Origin: Varroa destructor
Lineage: Eukaryota; Arthropoda; Arachnida; Mesostigmata; Varroidae
Direction of reading: 5' to 3'
DNA: 64,000 nucleotides
Assembly (NCBI RefSeq): GCF_002443255.2
Contig: NW_019211454.1
Span: 23,822,782 to 23,886,781 of the forward strand
Part shown: positions 12,816-23,547 of the stretch, piece by piece
Layout: every line of letters begins with the position of its first letter
Position numbering within the stretch: the stretch's first letter is position 1
Position numbers and translations under genes: made by a program
Notes under the pieces: model-generated
What the model was told of the DNA's origin: nothing
Seen by the model: the letters and a program-made list of their open reading frames with translations, nothing else
The model's database searches: none

Positions 12816-12958
12816 TTACATACGGTATCTATCCCCTAGAATACAAGTTGAATAATTGGCTTTATAAAATAAACTTCGCTTACACAAATTGTGTAGTGTA
12901 AATAAAAATAATTGTTGAATTTGAAAGTATTTTTTGCCGAATATGCTCAACAAACTTC
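12816..12958 (-). CDS. possible terminal coding exon of the acidic-protein gene
   Basis: Begins right after a good minus-strand acceptor (TACTCAAATTACAG, with a T-rich run upstream). The phase fits: the upstream exon ends with one spare G, which joins GA here to give Gly. The frame then stays open for about 46 codons to a TAA at 12816-12818. The joined reading is LPIG then SLLSIFGKKYF, and it continues as a Leu/Phe-rich tail. The proposed intron (12959-13135) is 177 bases. In AT-rich DNA an open stretch this long could occur by chance, so the support is the combination of acceptor, phase, stop and downstream AATAAA. Confidence 0.4.
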
Positions 12959-13135
12959 CTGTAATTTGAGTAAAAACGCGCTAACGTACAACTTTGTATA
13001 GTAGTTGTGTCGGGACATACGTGTCACAGGCTTTGTAACTATTAAATGTGTAAATCACGAAATTAAGACTTATTATTAAAGTTATAGCAGGCTAGCCTTG
13101 TTACACAACCGACAATTGTGATTAGTATTGCTCAC

Positions 13136-13427
13136 CTATGGGTAGTTCGAGATGATTGCCTGTATAGGTAGCACCATCACTAGCTGTAGGAGTTATTTCA
13201 ATGAGATTTTTGTTATTTACTGGTTTTGTTAAATGATCTTCATGGCCACCTTCAAGGACGGCCATTCCCAGCACCCCTGTCGCCAATAGCTCATCTCCCA
13301 AAAATTCAGCTTCATCCACCGTTTCTTCTTCTTCTTCCAATTTATCCTCCATAGCTACTATATACTCTAGTGTTTTTATCGATTCGTCTTGAGACGAGAT
13401 GCTCTCGACTGGCCGCACCCGATCAAC
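13136..13427 (-). CDS. internal coding exon, acidic protein of unknown family
   Basis: On the minus strand a T-rich acceptor (TTGTTGCTATGTTAG) precedes GTTGATCGG, and the exon ends at CCCATAG|GTGAGC, an excellent donor. The 292-base exon is open in only one frame, entering in phase 0 and leaving with one spare base. The peptide (about 97 residues) starts VDRVRPVESISSQDE. It has a strongly acidic run (MEDKLEEEEETVDEAEF), then a short hydrophobic part (LLATGVLGMAVLEGG) and a Ser/Thr/Asn-containing end. Acidic, low-complexity segments like this are common in transcription regulators and scaffold proteins, but I recognise no family and propose no function. The upstream exons and start codon were not found. 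A likely next exon lies at 12816-12958. Confidence 0.7.
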
Positions 13428-13610
13428 CTAACATAGCAACAATAACAACAATGAATTCCAGAAACAAAATTGTTTGCTAAATGAGATTATTATACGAAGT
13501 GTTTTTTTTTTTTTGGCACCTCTTGACATTAACATTAAATGTTAAAAATGATTATTCATGTGCAACGTATTCGTCATACTATACTATTTGATGGAGATTT
13601 CCTATCTAGT

Positions 13611-13648
13611 TAACGTATAATATATATATATATATATATTACACGTTA
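13611..13648. repeat. near-perfect palindrome centred on a (TA)n tract
   Basis: A (TA)n core is flanked by TAACGTATAA on the left and TTACACGTTA on the right. These are inverted copies of each other except for one base pair, giving a 38-base palindrome. Confidence 0.8.
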
Positions 13649-16600
13649 TATACACACGAAACTTGGCTTGTTTTTAGCGACTGTTTACCACCATAGCAAA
13701 TAGCATTAACTAGGTAATATTGAGACTGAATTATAATTGTGCTAACCTAATAGATACATTAGGGTGCCATTCAAGTTATTAGAAATAACTAGATGGGAAC
13801 TCGCTCACACGACTGTAATATCTTGAAATGCTCACCCAATGTGAAAGAGGTGCCACTCCTAGGGAGGGTTGTTTCCAGTTCTACGAAAATGTACGTACAT
13901 GGAACGTGAGATGCATCTAAACTAGAAACCAACAGGACTGACAGATTCTAACACTAACCAAGATTGAATTTATTGGCTCGTTCACAGTAGTACTCACTTA
14001 TATAGAACCTGTTTAGGAAGGTTCTCAATCGGGTAAGTGGGCCCTTTTTTCAATCGTACAATAGAAGAAACCAATGAGCTAAACAAGCTGCATTATCTAT
14101 TCCCATTTGAAGATGTTTTCATAGAGTATATGATTTTACGTGCAATTGTTTTATCTGTGAAAATGGTTAACTTATATCGCCGTCCTTGATCAGTATATAC
14201 TAATTTTAGGAAGTCCGGTGAATTTGTAAAAACCGTACTTTTATAAAACCGTTCATAAAAATCAATGTGTTTATAGTTCCTATTATTCAGTTAAATGATA
14301 TTGAAAAAAATGTTTGTCGTATGAATGAACGTATGAACGTTGTCTGAAATGAAAATGTATTATCATGCATTTTGAAAAAGGAAAAGGACTAATTAAGGAA
14401 CGATGAAACACGCAAAAAAAAACAGTGTTTCATATCGGCAAATTATCCGTCCAGATATCTATTTAATAACAATTTAAATTGATAAGTTCAGCCTGACGTT
14501 AGGTTAGGTTTCAATTCTTCTACCAGTCATTGGTGTTGAAAACCCAATTATTTCTAGCAGTAAAAATATGGGCATTTTATGAAAAGGTCAGTGAATAGAA
14601 ACGGATACGTGTGTAATGACCAGCTAAATAAAAGAGTTTGTACCTCATAATGCACCACCGTTAATTCACACGTATGTCCCCTTTCTTGTCTACGGTAGAC
14701 ACGTCAGCAGACGACGTTGCTAAGTCCCTCCCGAGGAAAGAACAAAGCTTCAACCGGGAATAACTCTGACACCGCTGAGGTTATTCTAGCCTTGTCCAGA
14801 TACGATACTAGGCTTCCCCATGGAAATATTTTGGTACGTCTTCTAACCAAAAGTACTGGAAATGATTGAGCTACTGGCGACTAGTACAGGGTAAGCAACT
14901 AGAGAGAAAAAATCGGTTAGCGTATAGATGTAGGATAGAAAAGAATATCGCCGTTCTCTAAGAACAACGGTCAGTGATGAACTCGTTAATAGTCCAATCC
15001 TAACGTACATCATAGATCAGATTTTCCGGAAGTTGCATTTGCACGCGAGCTAGAAATGCCCTTTCATGCAAGTGTACTCGACAACCCGAATCTCATTTAT
15101 CTGATCACTATTCCATCCATGAGAGTAGCATTTTTTTGCGATCTTAGATGGGTCGAGGCTAGGTAGACATTAGCAGAAGAGGATGGATAGATAGCTACGT
15201 TAAAACTACAAACTCGAGTGAATTCGTAAAACACGCTAACATAACATGATCCATACATTCTACGAAAAGGCGAAACTAACCGAAGGCCTTTAGCCAAACT
15301 TTTAGGCTGATATCTCTACCTTTTTTCAATAGCCCAGTGTCTGTTTCTTCTTTGTATTAAAAATTTGATCTTCGCAACAGGAAACTCTACCTGCTCGTTC
15401 CACCGAACTGAGCCGTCAACAGATGGACACTGCGTGGCCAGTTGGCGAGAAAAATATGAGAAGCAGCTGTTTACGTCCGCGGTTTATAGCGAAACCCCAA
15501 CAAGGCTATCAACGTGGCTGAAGGGCATTTGTTATTTCAAAGTTAAATGTGATCTAAATTTTCTAGTTACTATCTAATATTTTCACCGCAGATCAAGTTC
15601 AAGCCCTAATACACTGCCTTTTAGTTCTGCAGGAAGGTATAGACGTCGGGAAAGCCTTTGGAGCTTAGATTAGAAAAACCTACTAGCCATTGATGAATTT
15701 AGGCTTAATACTGGCTTTTCTTGATAATCTAGAGTACTCAATACAGATATCAGATGTGAAAAGATCCTAGCTTGGAGTAATTGGTATGTAATAATAAATT
15801 TAGTTACCCCTTTTTGTTAGGTACCGGAAGTTAAGGAATAATGATAAACTTATTAACGTCATGTCGTTAGAGATTTTTCTAGTTGCACGGTAACTAGGAA
15901 CTTATGACGAAAATATCTGGGAGTCCAATGTGGCAAATCTTTCTAAGATCCAGTCCGCTTTGTTCCGTGGTCGACACACATACTCGCCAATTTTGTTCTA
16001 TGCTCGTCATACTATTTCAACATATTATAGAAGTTAAGTTCAGGTTTTGGGCTAACTGTAGAGGAAGATGACTCTGTTGCTGGCGTACCGAAAACGAACT
16101 GCATTTCATCATTTCTACCTAACGTAACCGAACCTAATAAAACCTACGAATATTTCCCTGGCTATCTTGTTTTAAACTACTGATGGTCTACTGATGGTAC
16201 TGGCTAAGGATTTTTTAAGCTGGAACCCTGTCGTCGTTTTAGAACGCGATGTAAGGGAAGCAAGCTTATGGCATAGCTGCTCATTCATTATGCCCGCAGT
16301 TTTAAAAGTTCGGAAGAAATGGGCAATACAATGAACCTTCGAAATTCAAGCCTTGACACTAAATTGAGATAAAAATTTAGCTGTGAAAAATTAAGTGAAT
16401 ATTGCCAATATTGGTCTAAGCATTTTTCAAACTATATCCAATCGCTATTTTAAACAACTGCCCTGAATGTTATTTTTCTAGAAGATTATACTTGAGCTGC
16501 GTTTACCTTTCCAGGCTGCTATAGAAAATTTACTCCGATGTATCTTTAAAATACACAGAACGTAAAATTGATTTGTTTTTTTACAAGTGAAGGTATGTTT

Positions 16601-17288
16601 GTTCTCATTTATCTGTGGAATATTGCCGTATGCTTATAGCTACCTTAACGTGTGACGCATGGCTCTCGATTGCACGTGAGTGCGTACGCGGAGCAAGCTT
16701 TGTCGAGTACTGCATCGGAACGAATGACTGTATAGCACAGGAATGGGTTCAGCAATTTTCAAAGACGCTTTTAAAAAATGCTTCATAATTTCTTCATGTG
16801 GGTGACGTATATCGAAGAAAAATACTCGTGCCAAAAACGCAATAGAGGACTACTGTTAATGTTATCATAGCCAGAAGATCGTGTATTTATGCTTTTCTTG
16901 GTCCGGTAAAGGTGATTGATTTTATTCGATTTGAGTGAGTACATAAACTTGATGTGCTAAAGAGATACAGGTGCAGCGTCGTTGAAAAATTTTTGCATGA
17001 AGATCAACTGTGTTAACAGCAATAGAAGATCGGATAAAAACGACAGGTCCGATGAGTAATCAGAAGAACACTCAAAGAGAATATTTAATTTGATATTCGA
17101 TCTAATTTTCGGAGCCTTCACAAACGATTTTATCGAAAAAATTGAGAGCATCACACGTGAATCATGACACTTTATCCTGGAACGAAACTTCGCAGGTTTC
17201 ATATTATATGTACACACGTTCACGTAATACCAGTACGTAATATACTAAATATATATACAATATATATATACAATACGTAATATAATAA
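13649..17288. other. non-coding, no gene recognised
   Basis: AT-rich sequence that may hold introns or upstream exons of the minus-strand acidic-protein gene. One exon-like stretch at 13836-13921 was rejected on phase. The open frames at 15097-15577, 16640-16834 and 16957-17223 carry no recognisable motif. Confidence 0.45.
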
Positions 17289-17338
17289 AAATCTGCTACA
17301 ATACAAGTTACCAGTGTAACTTGTATTGTAGCAGATTT
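17289..17338. repeat. perfect hairpin, 23-bp stem, 4-base loop
   Basis: The arm 17289-17311 (AAATCTGCTACAATACAAGT and three more bases) is the exact reverse complement of 17316-17338. The loop is CAGT. The pairing stops abruptly on both sides, and there is TA-rich sequence just upstream. Confidence 0.95.
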
Positions 17339-18461
17339 CTATAGAAAAGCGTGTAGGAAGTATTCATTTCGTTGATATGTATAAGGTATTCAATCTATTC
17401 CCAAAAGTAACACTTTTCTACCCAAATCGGGCAAGGGTACACCTGTAGACTGAATATAGATAATGAAAAGAATGACTCACAGGTGATAACAGCACAACTG
17501 GGGTAGTATTTGAATAATCTACCCACATTTATTTATCCTTATTAACTTAATATCTATCGATATCATGATACAGGTTCCTAAAGTGTTGTTTGCAGCCTCT
17601 ATAGTGGCTCTTTTGTATTTCTCAAAGAAAGATGTTCTATCTTAGGGATCGATTAATGTGCCTGTCGCCGTCGGGAGGTTGGCATAGTAAATTTATAAAA
17701 TCCTGATTCCATATAGGGCCATATTCGCGCCATAGGCAATTTCCGTGTGATCAGTTAGAAACGTATTCAAGCCTGTGCTCAAGGCGACAGGCCCAAGGCA
17801 CACAAAGCATTTGTCGAAAATGTTATTATCCTATTTAGCTTTGTAAAGCATCCATGGTAGTAACAATTTAGGTCTATTATCTTTCGCTTAAAACTTTGTA
17901 TGATGGGTGCCATGGAGCAATAGATCTGCTGTCTGTTTCAGATAGTCTTGATAAGGTTGAGACACATCGTATGGCTTATTGTTGCAACCATGAAATCCTA
18001 TAACTGCTTATAAAATATATATAATATATTTCTTTTTTTTTTTCAACAGGTTTTCTGATTCAGAGCTAAATCTTCGTTAGATGAAGTAGAACGGTGGATT
18101 ATATAGTGGACGCATATGACAGCAGACGTGATATTGACTGAGTTCAGCCCTGCATATCAATGCATTTACAATTAGGTCCGAAACAATAATGGTATTTGCA
18201 ATTGCGAAAATAATTAATGGAGGATTACTTTTTAGAGCCGAGAATCAACTTGGAAGCGCCCGAGGTTTACATTTTTTTAAGTAAACTTTAAATTTTTTTC
18301 AATTTAACCTTTCTACCCCCTCCCGTTTTTTGTGGCAACTTCAATCGGCCGCTTCTACATCAGATTTGAATCGATCTCCTTAAAACAAAAAATTTCTCTC
18401 GTAAAGGAACAGGTCTAGTTTCTTCAGTTACTGTTCTTCGCTAAAGCGACGAAGCGTACTA
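17339..18461. other. non-coding, nothing recognised
   Basis: AT-rich, without long frames or element motifs. Confidence 0.5.
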
Positions 18462-18518
18462 GACATTCGCCAGAGGAACTTTGTTAAGAGTATTTTCTCA
18501 CATAGGGTTAGTCTTTGG
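18462..18518. repeat. direct repeat, copy 1
   Basis: Shares GACATTCG-CAGAGGAACTTT and TTTTCTCACATAGGGTTAGT with 19693-19737, with a single base change and an extra 11-base stretch (about 18482-18492) here. The two copies lie 1.2 kb apart in the same orientation, on either side of the GC-rich island. Confidence 0.8.
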
Positions 18519-19279
18519 CACGTCCCCCTTGCTTTTCCGTTGTATCACATCTGAGTTGACATTCCTGCTGGATAGAAACAGCATCCATCTTCTGATTTCT
18601 CCAGACTCACACATAACTCCAATACAGACAAAGCAGTTTCGCTACCATACAGGTTACCAGGTCTGCTGCTCAATTCGCCTCTAGCTCATTCTCCTACCTA
18701 GCACTCCACCGGCATCGTCCGTGCTAGCGGTGGCAACTTGAAAGCGGTGAACGTCCTATACGTTCCATGCTATATGCTCTCAAGCGAGTGAGCTTTTCAC
18801 GCGACGTCTCACCGCCCCCCGCCCCCCGCCTCAGCGTCTATAACTTCAATGTCTATAAGCGCCCCGCGCCTCTGTCTGTCTGTCTGTACCGTCCAGCTAT
18901 GTGCAGTACCTGCATTCGCTGGCAATAACTATCGCCTTCACTGTTACACTGCATTGTCAGTCAGTGAGTAGGTGCTTGCGAAACTCCGCTACCCCCTCCC
19001 CCCGTCAAGTCAGCCGATCTGCTTAAGCTTCGGAAAGCGGTTTACTCAGAGGCGTTTTCTAGCCAACGACGATAAGGCGGGCTGACCTGCTGGCCTAGCG
19101 ACTGATGCAGCCAGCCAGCATCAAGCGTCGTTAAACCTGGTTTTTCTTTTCGGAAATGTCAACGTAGTGAACGAAGCGGCCTTTACGTTCCTCGCGTCTG
19201 CGGCAGCCCCAACTGCCTCAGTACCTACTCAAGGATTGGTGGCACCAGCGCGGTGCCACCACTTCTGTTCGAGGTCAAA

Positions 19280-19501
19280 ATGAAAATGGCTGCTATTTGT
19301 GCTCCTTATTTTGCTGGTGTCAGCACTGCTGATGCCGGCGCAATTGTTGTTGGTGTTGCTACAGCCTCCGCTGGTCCCCCGCCATTCTGGTCGTTGTTCT
19401 GTTCTGTGGATCTGTTCTCTCGAAATCTGTTGTTTCCTATGCAAAACAATGGAAGAGACAAGATGTTGCACGACGTTTCCGAGCCACCGCGGCGGCGATG
19501 A
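19280..19501 (+). CDS. possible small ORF in GC-rich island; overlapping signal-peptide-like frame
   Basis: ATG at 19280 has A at -3 and opens 73 codons (MKMAAICAPYFAGVSTA...), ending at TGA 19499-19501. It is rich in Ala/Gly/Val and has no recognised domain. The next-but-one frame is open from 19284 to 19817 and starts WLLFVLLILLVSALLMPAQ, a classic signal-peptide pattern followed by a Cys- and Arg-rich stretch. That frame has no ATG before the hydrophobic core. The two frames differ by one base in the AAAA run at 19283-19286, so a base miscount or a frame-shifting mutation could hide the real start. Neither frame is proven coding. Confidence 0.3.
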   Translation: MKMAAICAPYFAGVSTADAGAIVVGVATASAGPPPFWSLFCSVDLFSRNLLFPMQNNGRDKMLHDVSEPPRRR

Positions 19502-19692
19502 TGAAAACGCTGATAGTCGACGTTCAACAATGCCAAAATCGAGGAAAGGAACAAGGAATAATTTCATGCCAAGGTCGACGACTGCTAACAGTTACTTTTG
19601 CCATGCCCGCCTTATAAAGTTCCTTACACGCACGTGGTCACCTACGCAGAGCGGACACAATAGCGGGCACGGACAATTCGAAACTATCCCTC

Positions 19693-19737
19693 GACATTCG
19701 CAAGAGGAACTTTTCTCACATAGGGTTAGTGTTTGGA
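19693..19737. repeat. direct repeat, copy 2
   Basis: Second copy of the repeat at 18462-18518, lacking an internal stretch of about 11 bases. Confidence 0.8.
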
Positions 19738-20024
19738 GACGGGCTACTGTAGTTAGCGCCTTAAGCGCCTGCGCTTTAAAAGTGAAACGGCAAACTTTAT
19801 GGAGCTCTATCCTGTAGGCTGAGTTATATCTGTTATCTTCAATTTTACCAGCTTCACTCACGAAGATTGCCATATTTGAGGGCACGCCGCAGTACACTTT
19901 GACCGCCTCTCATTATTTAGGTCTAAACATCACTACCTACCTACGAGATCTTTAAAATGATATAAAATTATTGTGCTTTTATTACGACTATCTCTGCCTA
20001 CAGCTTACTGGATAAACCAACTGA

Positions 20025-20066
20025 GATCACACCCTATATATATATATATATATATAGGGTGTGATC
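20025..20066. repeat. perfect 42-base palindrome around (TA)n
   Basis: GATCACACCC on the left and GGGTGTGATC on the right are exact inverted copies, joined by 22 bases of alternating TA. The whole stretch equals its own reverse complement. A second (TA)n run follows at 20069-20082. Confidence 0.95.
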
Positions 20067-20582
20067 GGTATATATATATATAAAGGGCATCGGTAAACAG
20101 TTGCATTGACGGTGTAGAGTAATGGGATTATCTAAATTTACCTTTGAAGTGCGACACTCCTACAAAAGTACTCCGTGTCGAAGATCCGTTGTACCTGAAT
20201 GAGTCAATAGTAGTCACTTGTCTCGTATTGCTGCCGTATATCGAAGTGACATATTGAACAAATAGCACAGTATGACAATGATAACATAAAATTTATAAGC
20301 ATAAATTAAAGCAATTTTTTTTACGTGTTTACTTAAGGCTATTGTAACGTTTAAACATGAAGGCATAGTGATTAAGTTTCTTCAGAGAAAGCAATACTTA
20401 ATGGAACGATAAGATTCGTTATCTTGCAATATCACCATATGTTTTTATGGCATGTACACTTGAATCGGACAATCTACATTTCGTTGATATAAACAATAAT
20501 TATGTAGTTATACGTTATGACGAAAACGCAGTTCAGGAGCGTAATCGTGCGAGACAAGTGTAGCTGATAAAGTGAAGAAATA

Positions 20583-21056
20583 ATGGTGGGCCAACTATTG
20601 ACCATGCTAACTTTTGTCGGTATCGTCCGGTCTCTGCAGTACTTACCTCCAGCGTGGGAAGGACCAATGGTTTGCAAATATCCAGAAGCTGAATTCGTCA
20701 ACTGGATTGATGAGTGCACCGCGGCCTGCAAAGTCTATATGCCTGAACTTTATAGCTATACCCTTAAGCGTTATATAGCACATTCGAAATTATGCAATGA
20801 TGAAACAGGAAGATGCGCTAAAGGTTCTGCTAAAGATGATCCGTATGAGTTATCTCCAGAGGTATTCGGTGATTTTGGACATTGCGTAACGGGTTCGCAG
20901 TATGCGGTAAATAACACAGACCAACAGGAACGAGCGGAAAGGCAGCCTTCGATGAGAACGATAGTGACAGCTGGAGAGAAACACAGTAACTTCAGACATA
21001 TGTCAGGGATAGATGATGAAATCAGTGCGATTTGGGAGCAGCAGGATTCGAAGTAA
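20583..21056 (+). CDS. small secreted cysteine-containing protein, unknown family
   Basis: 157 codons in one exon. The ATG has A at -3 and G at +4, a good animal start context. Residues 1-19 look like a signal peptide: hydrophobic core LLTMLTFVGIV at 5-15, likely cleavage near Leu18-Gln19. The mature part has six cysteines at 31, 45, 49, 71, 78 and 101 (spacing C-x13-C-x3-C-x21-C-x6-C-x22-C), which would allow three disulfides. There is one N-glycosylation site at Asn110. Residues 105-157 are polar and cysteine-free. The six cysteines all fall in the first half, so a compact extracellular domain with a flexible tail is likely. I do not recognise the spacing as any named family. An AATAAA lies about 200 bases downstream. 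Function is unknown; salivary, venom-like, cuticular or receptor-ligand roles are all possible. Confidence 0.65.
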   Translation: MVGQLLTMLTFVGIVRSLQYLPPAWEGPMVCKYPEAEFVNWIDECTAACKVYMPELYSYTLKRYIAHSKLCNDETGRCAKGSAKDDPYELSPEVFGDFGHCVTGSQYAVNNTDQQERAERQPSMRTIVTAGEKHSNFRHMSGIDDEISAIWEQQDSK

Positions 21057-21258
21057 CTTCATTTACCGGCGCTCGATAGATCGTGTCGGGTTGTATCTTA
21101 TAACTTAATTATCGTGAACGAACGCTTTGTGTGGTTGGCTCGAACTATTTTTTCGGGTTTAGAGCGGATTGCCGATTGTTACGCTCAAGCCGAGCATAAT
21201 TCTCAATACTTGGGACGGCCTAAAAGAACTCCTTTCCCTTTACAAGCGATTCTTATTT

Positions 21259-21264
21259 AATAAA
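21259..21264 (+). promoter_or_regulatory. possible poly(A) signal AATAAA
   Basis: AATAAA about 200 bases after the stop of the secreted-protein gene, a plausible 3' UTR length. The hexamer is common in this composition. Confidence 0.4.
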
Positions 21265-21269
21265 TATTT

Positions 21270-23540
21270 AATCTTCGTTAACAGAAATCCGTTGAGTGAA
21301 ATAGATAGATATAGAAAGAAACTCCAGGTAGCCTTACAACAGTAAAGCCTCATACGATGTGGCGGTATAGCAACAGACAAGATACTTCATATATGAAGTT
21401 CATCATTCGAAAAAAATTCATTCTACGAAACCGGAACGAAAAGTGTGTGCGCCTCACAGAAGGAACATAATACGGGGCCGCGCTTACTGTTCAACATTGC
21501 AACGGTCACTCTGCGGAAACATGTCACGATAGCGTATACTATAATATTTCATGCTTGCAACCTGTCAACCGACTTCGACGGGGCGTAATGGAACGGTCGA
21601 CCCCGTTCTACTACTACCGAGCATATGAACTGAGGGCGCCTGAAGTCCACGAGTATGCTCATATTAAATATGGCACACTTCGGTTTCTTAGACGCAGGCG
21701 TAAATTGGCTGAAACGATAACTTACGACGCAGAGCGTAAACAATGTCGACAGGTAGTTTTGTGTCATAAAATTGCCATATCATAGCGCTCCAGCTCCTGT
21801 GAATTGTGTGTGTGCGTCTTTGGGCGCGGTACCGCGGGCTGCTTAAGACGTACACGGCACGTGTTTCAGTTTGCTCTTATAATCTATTTAGTGATTTTCC
21901 ATTTTAATAACGTGAAAAATAATTCGTATCGTTTGACTGTGAACGAATTTTTCATTGGTCTTGATAATGGCGAACTGTTAACGTACCACCTAGAAGGAAA
22001 CCAGAGAAAAACGAAACAGACGGTTATCGAACGATACATTTTTACAAAAGTATTTACTCGGACTCATTACCCTTGTAACATATTAAGACCCCAACCAAAT
22101 TACCCGTGTGCTTTTTCCAGTCAATATATTATCTCGGTAGAAATGAATGCTTATTTGCAGATTTGTTACGTCTTTGTATTTATTTCTCACCTGCTAACAG
22201 AAACCTATTTTATTGTTGCTTGCCTCAGGTGATGACCCCTAATTTACCCCTAACTTCGGTTATTAATGAATGCAATGAGCGCCTCTCTGGGTGTGCAAAC
22301 TAAGTATCAATATGAGTACGTAAAGGGCGGCTTACGGTAAAAAAAAGCCTACACTTTTCCGTTTACGTAGATGTGAACGAAATACACACACACGCTCAAG
22401 GGCTGTCTGTTTTTCTGAAAGCCATGTAATACTCGAGTTGAGATATTTGTTCGCTTTTGGAGAACTTCAACTGCACGTTTATGAAAACTGTGTATTTATG
22501 TTCTACAATATAATAGCGAGTTGTTTTGCGTACCCCGTGCGACTCGAAACGCATCTTCGTTCCTGTCCGGCAAACTTCAAAACGCTTAGTCAAATGGTCA
22601 TAACTAAGCTTGGGCTCTGAAAATCCAAATCGCGTTTTGACGGTTTCAACGCAATGTGTACACCCGGGCTGGTCATGTGCAGGAATATGCTAACTTCGCT
22701 CCAAAAAGTTACCCTATTTGTAATTAATCTTTTCGTATCGAATAATGTGAGTGTGGTGGACTTAAACGGTTTCGAATAAAGATAGACGCTCTTTTGGTTT
22801 CTTTCGGGTCGAAGTCAGTGGTACAGGAAACTTTTATTACCGTTACAATTGGTGGTGACGGCGTAAGCGCCAATGTTGTATAATTATTGCTAAAACAATT
22901 GTGTTATTATTTCTAGAAACACACAGATATTTGAATAATCAAAGAGACAAAATGGAGTACTGGAGGGAATGTATTCTTTCCAGTCACTCCTCTCGCATGT
23001 TATTTTACAATGGTCGCTTTTACAAAAAGTAATTTTCAAAAAAAGTACAACCTGCGTACGCCCAAAGCATTTATATTCTGTACCCGTTTTTCTTCATTTT
23101 AATAACTACAAAGGCAAAGCATCTCCTTCGTTTTGGTATCTAATTATGGTATCTATTTTATCGAGAAACTACCTGATGAGTGTCAGACTGAAGAGGACAT
23201 CAAAGCCCTATGTTCCGTAAACCTCCTAAAAATGTGAGAAGTAAAATAGTTTTACGTTAAGCAAATACACTTTTGAGAGCTAGCTTTCTGCGACTTGGTA
23301 AGTATCGATATTATTAAATATATGTTAATGCTATTTTTATTTTGTAGTCGATGGAGGGCCCGGGAAAAAACTTTCTAGCAAAAAATGAAAGTTACTTTTG
23401 AAAAAAACTTATGCGAAACCACGAATTGGAACGTGAAAGCACGCTTTATTAACACTAATTTTATTTTGCAATTTGCAACTATCAACAGTTTTCGTAATCG
23501 TTAGCCAACCGTCGTACATATAGTGGGTTAACGTAGGGTT
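21270..23540. other. non-coding, no gene recognised
   Basis: Open frames at 21555-21785 (plus, Arg/Tyr-rich) and 21804-22232 (plus, 142 codons) follow the secreted-protein gene, but neither has a recognised domain or a convincing start. The second is dominated by Phe/Ile/Tyr/Val runs typical of chance frames. Confidence 0.45.
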
Positions 23541-23547
23541 ACATAGT

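Larger units (their letters stand above)
18680..19880. other. GC-rich island, possible promoter or first-exon region
   Basis: About 1.2 kb rich in CpG and C-runs (for example near 18805-18830 and 18990-19005), in sharp contrast to its flanks. It includes a (TCTG)n run at 18871-18887, a 9-bp hairpin at 19238-19260 (GGTGGCACC / GGTGCCACC) and a donor-like GTGAGT at 18964. In animals such islands often mark promoters or 5' exons, but some GC-rich blocks in this window are LINE remnants. No LINE motif was recognised here. Confidence 0.45.

Noticed and set aside
13836..13921. Exon-like minus-strand stretch with a good donor (TTGG|GTGAGC)
   Set aside because: Its open frame leaves one spare base, which would put a stop codon at the start of the acidic exon at 13427. 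No intermediate exon was found to fix the phase.
14501..14511. Two TTAGG-like units (GTTAGGTTAGG), as in arthropod telomeres
   Set aside because: Only about two units; far too short to be telomeric and expected by chance.
17289..17338. Reading the perfect hairpin as a microRNA gene
   Set aside because: A 23-bp stem with a 4-base loop lacks the lower stem and loop size expected of an animal primary microRNA. Left as an unexplained hairpin.
21804..22232. 142-codon plus-strand open frame after the secreted-protein gene
   Set aside because: No recognised domain, composition typical of AT-rich chance frames, and no signal that it belongs to the neighbouring gene.
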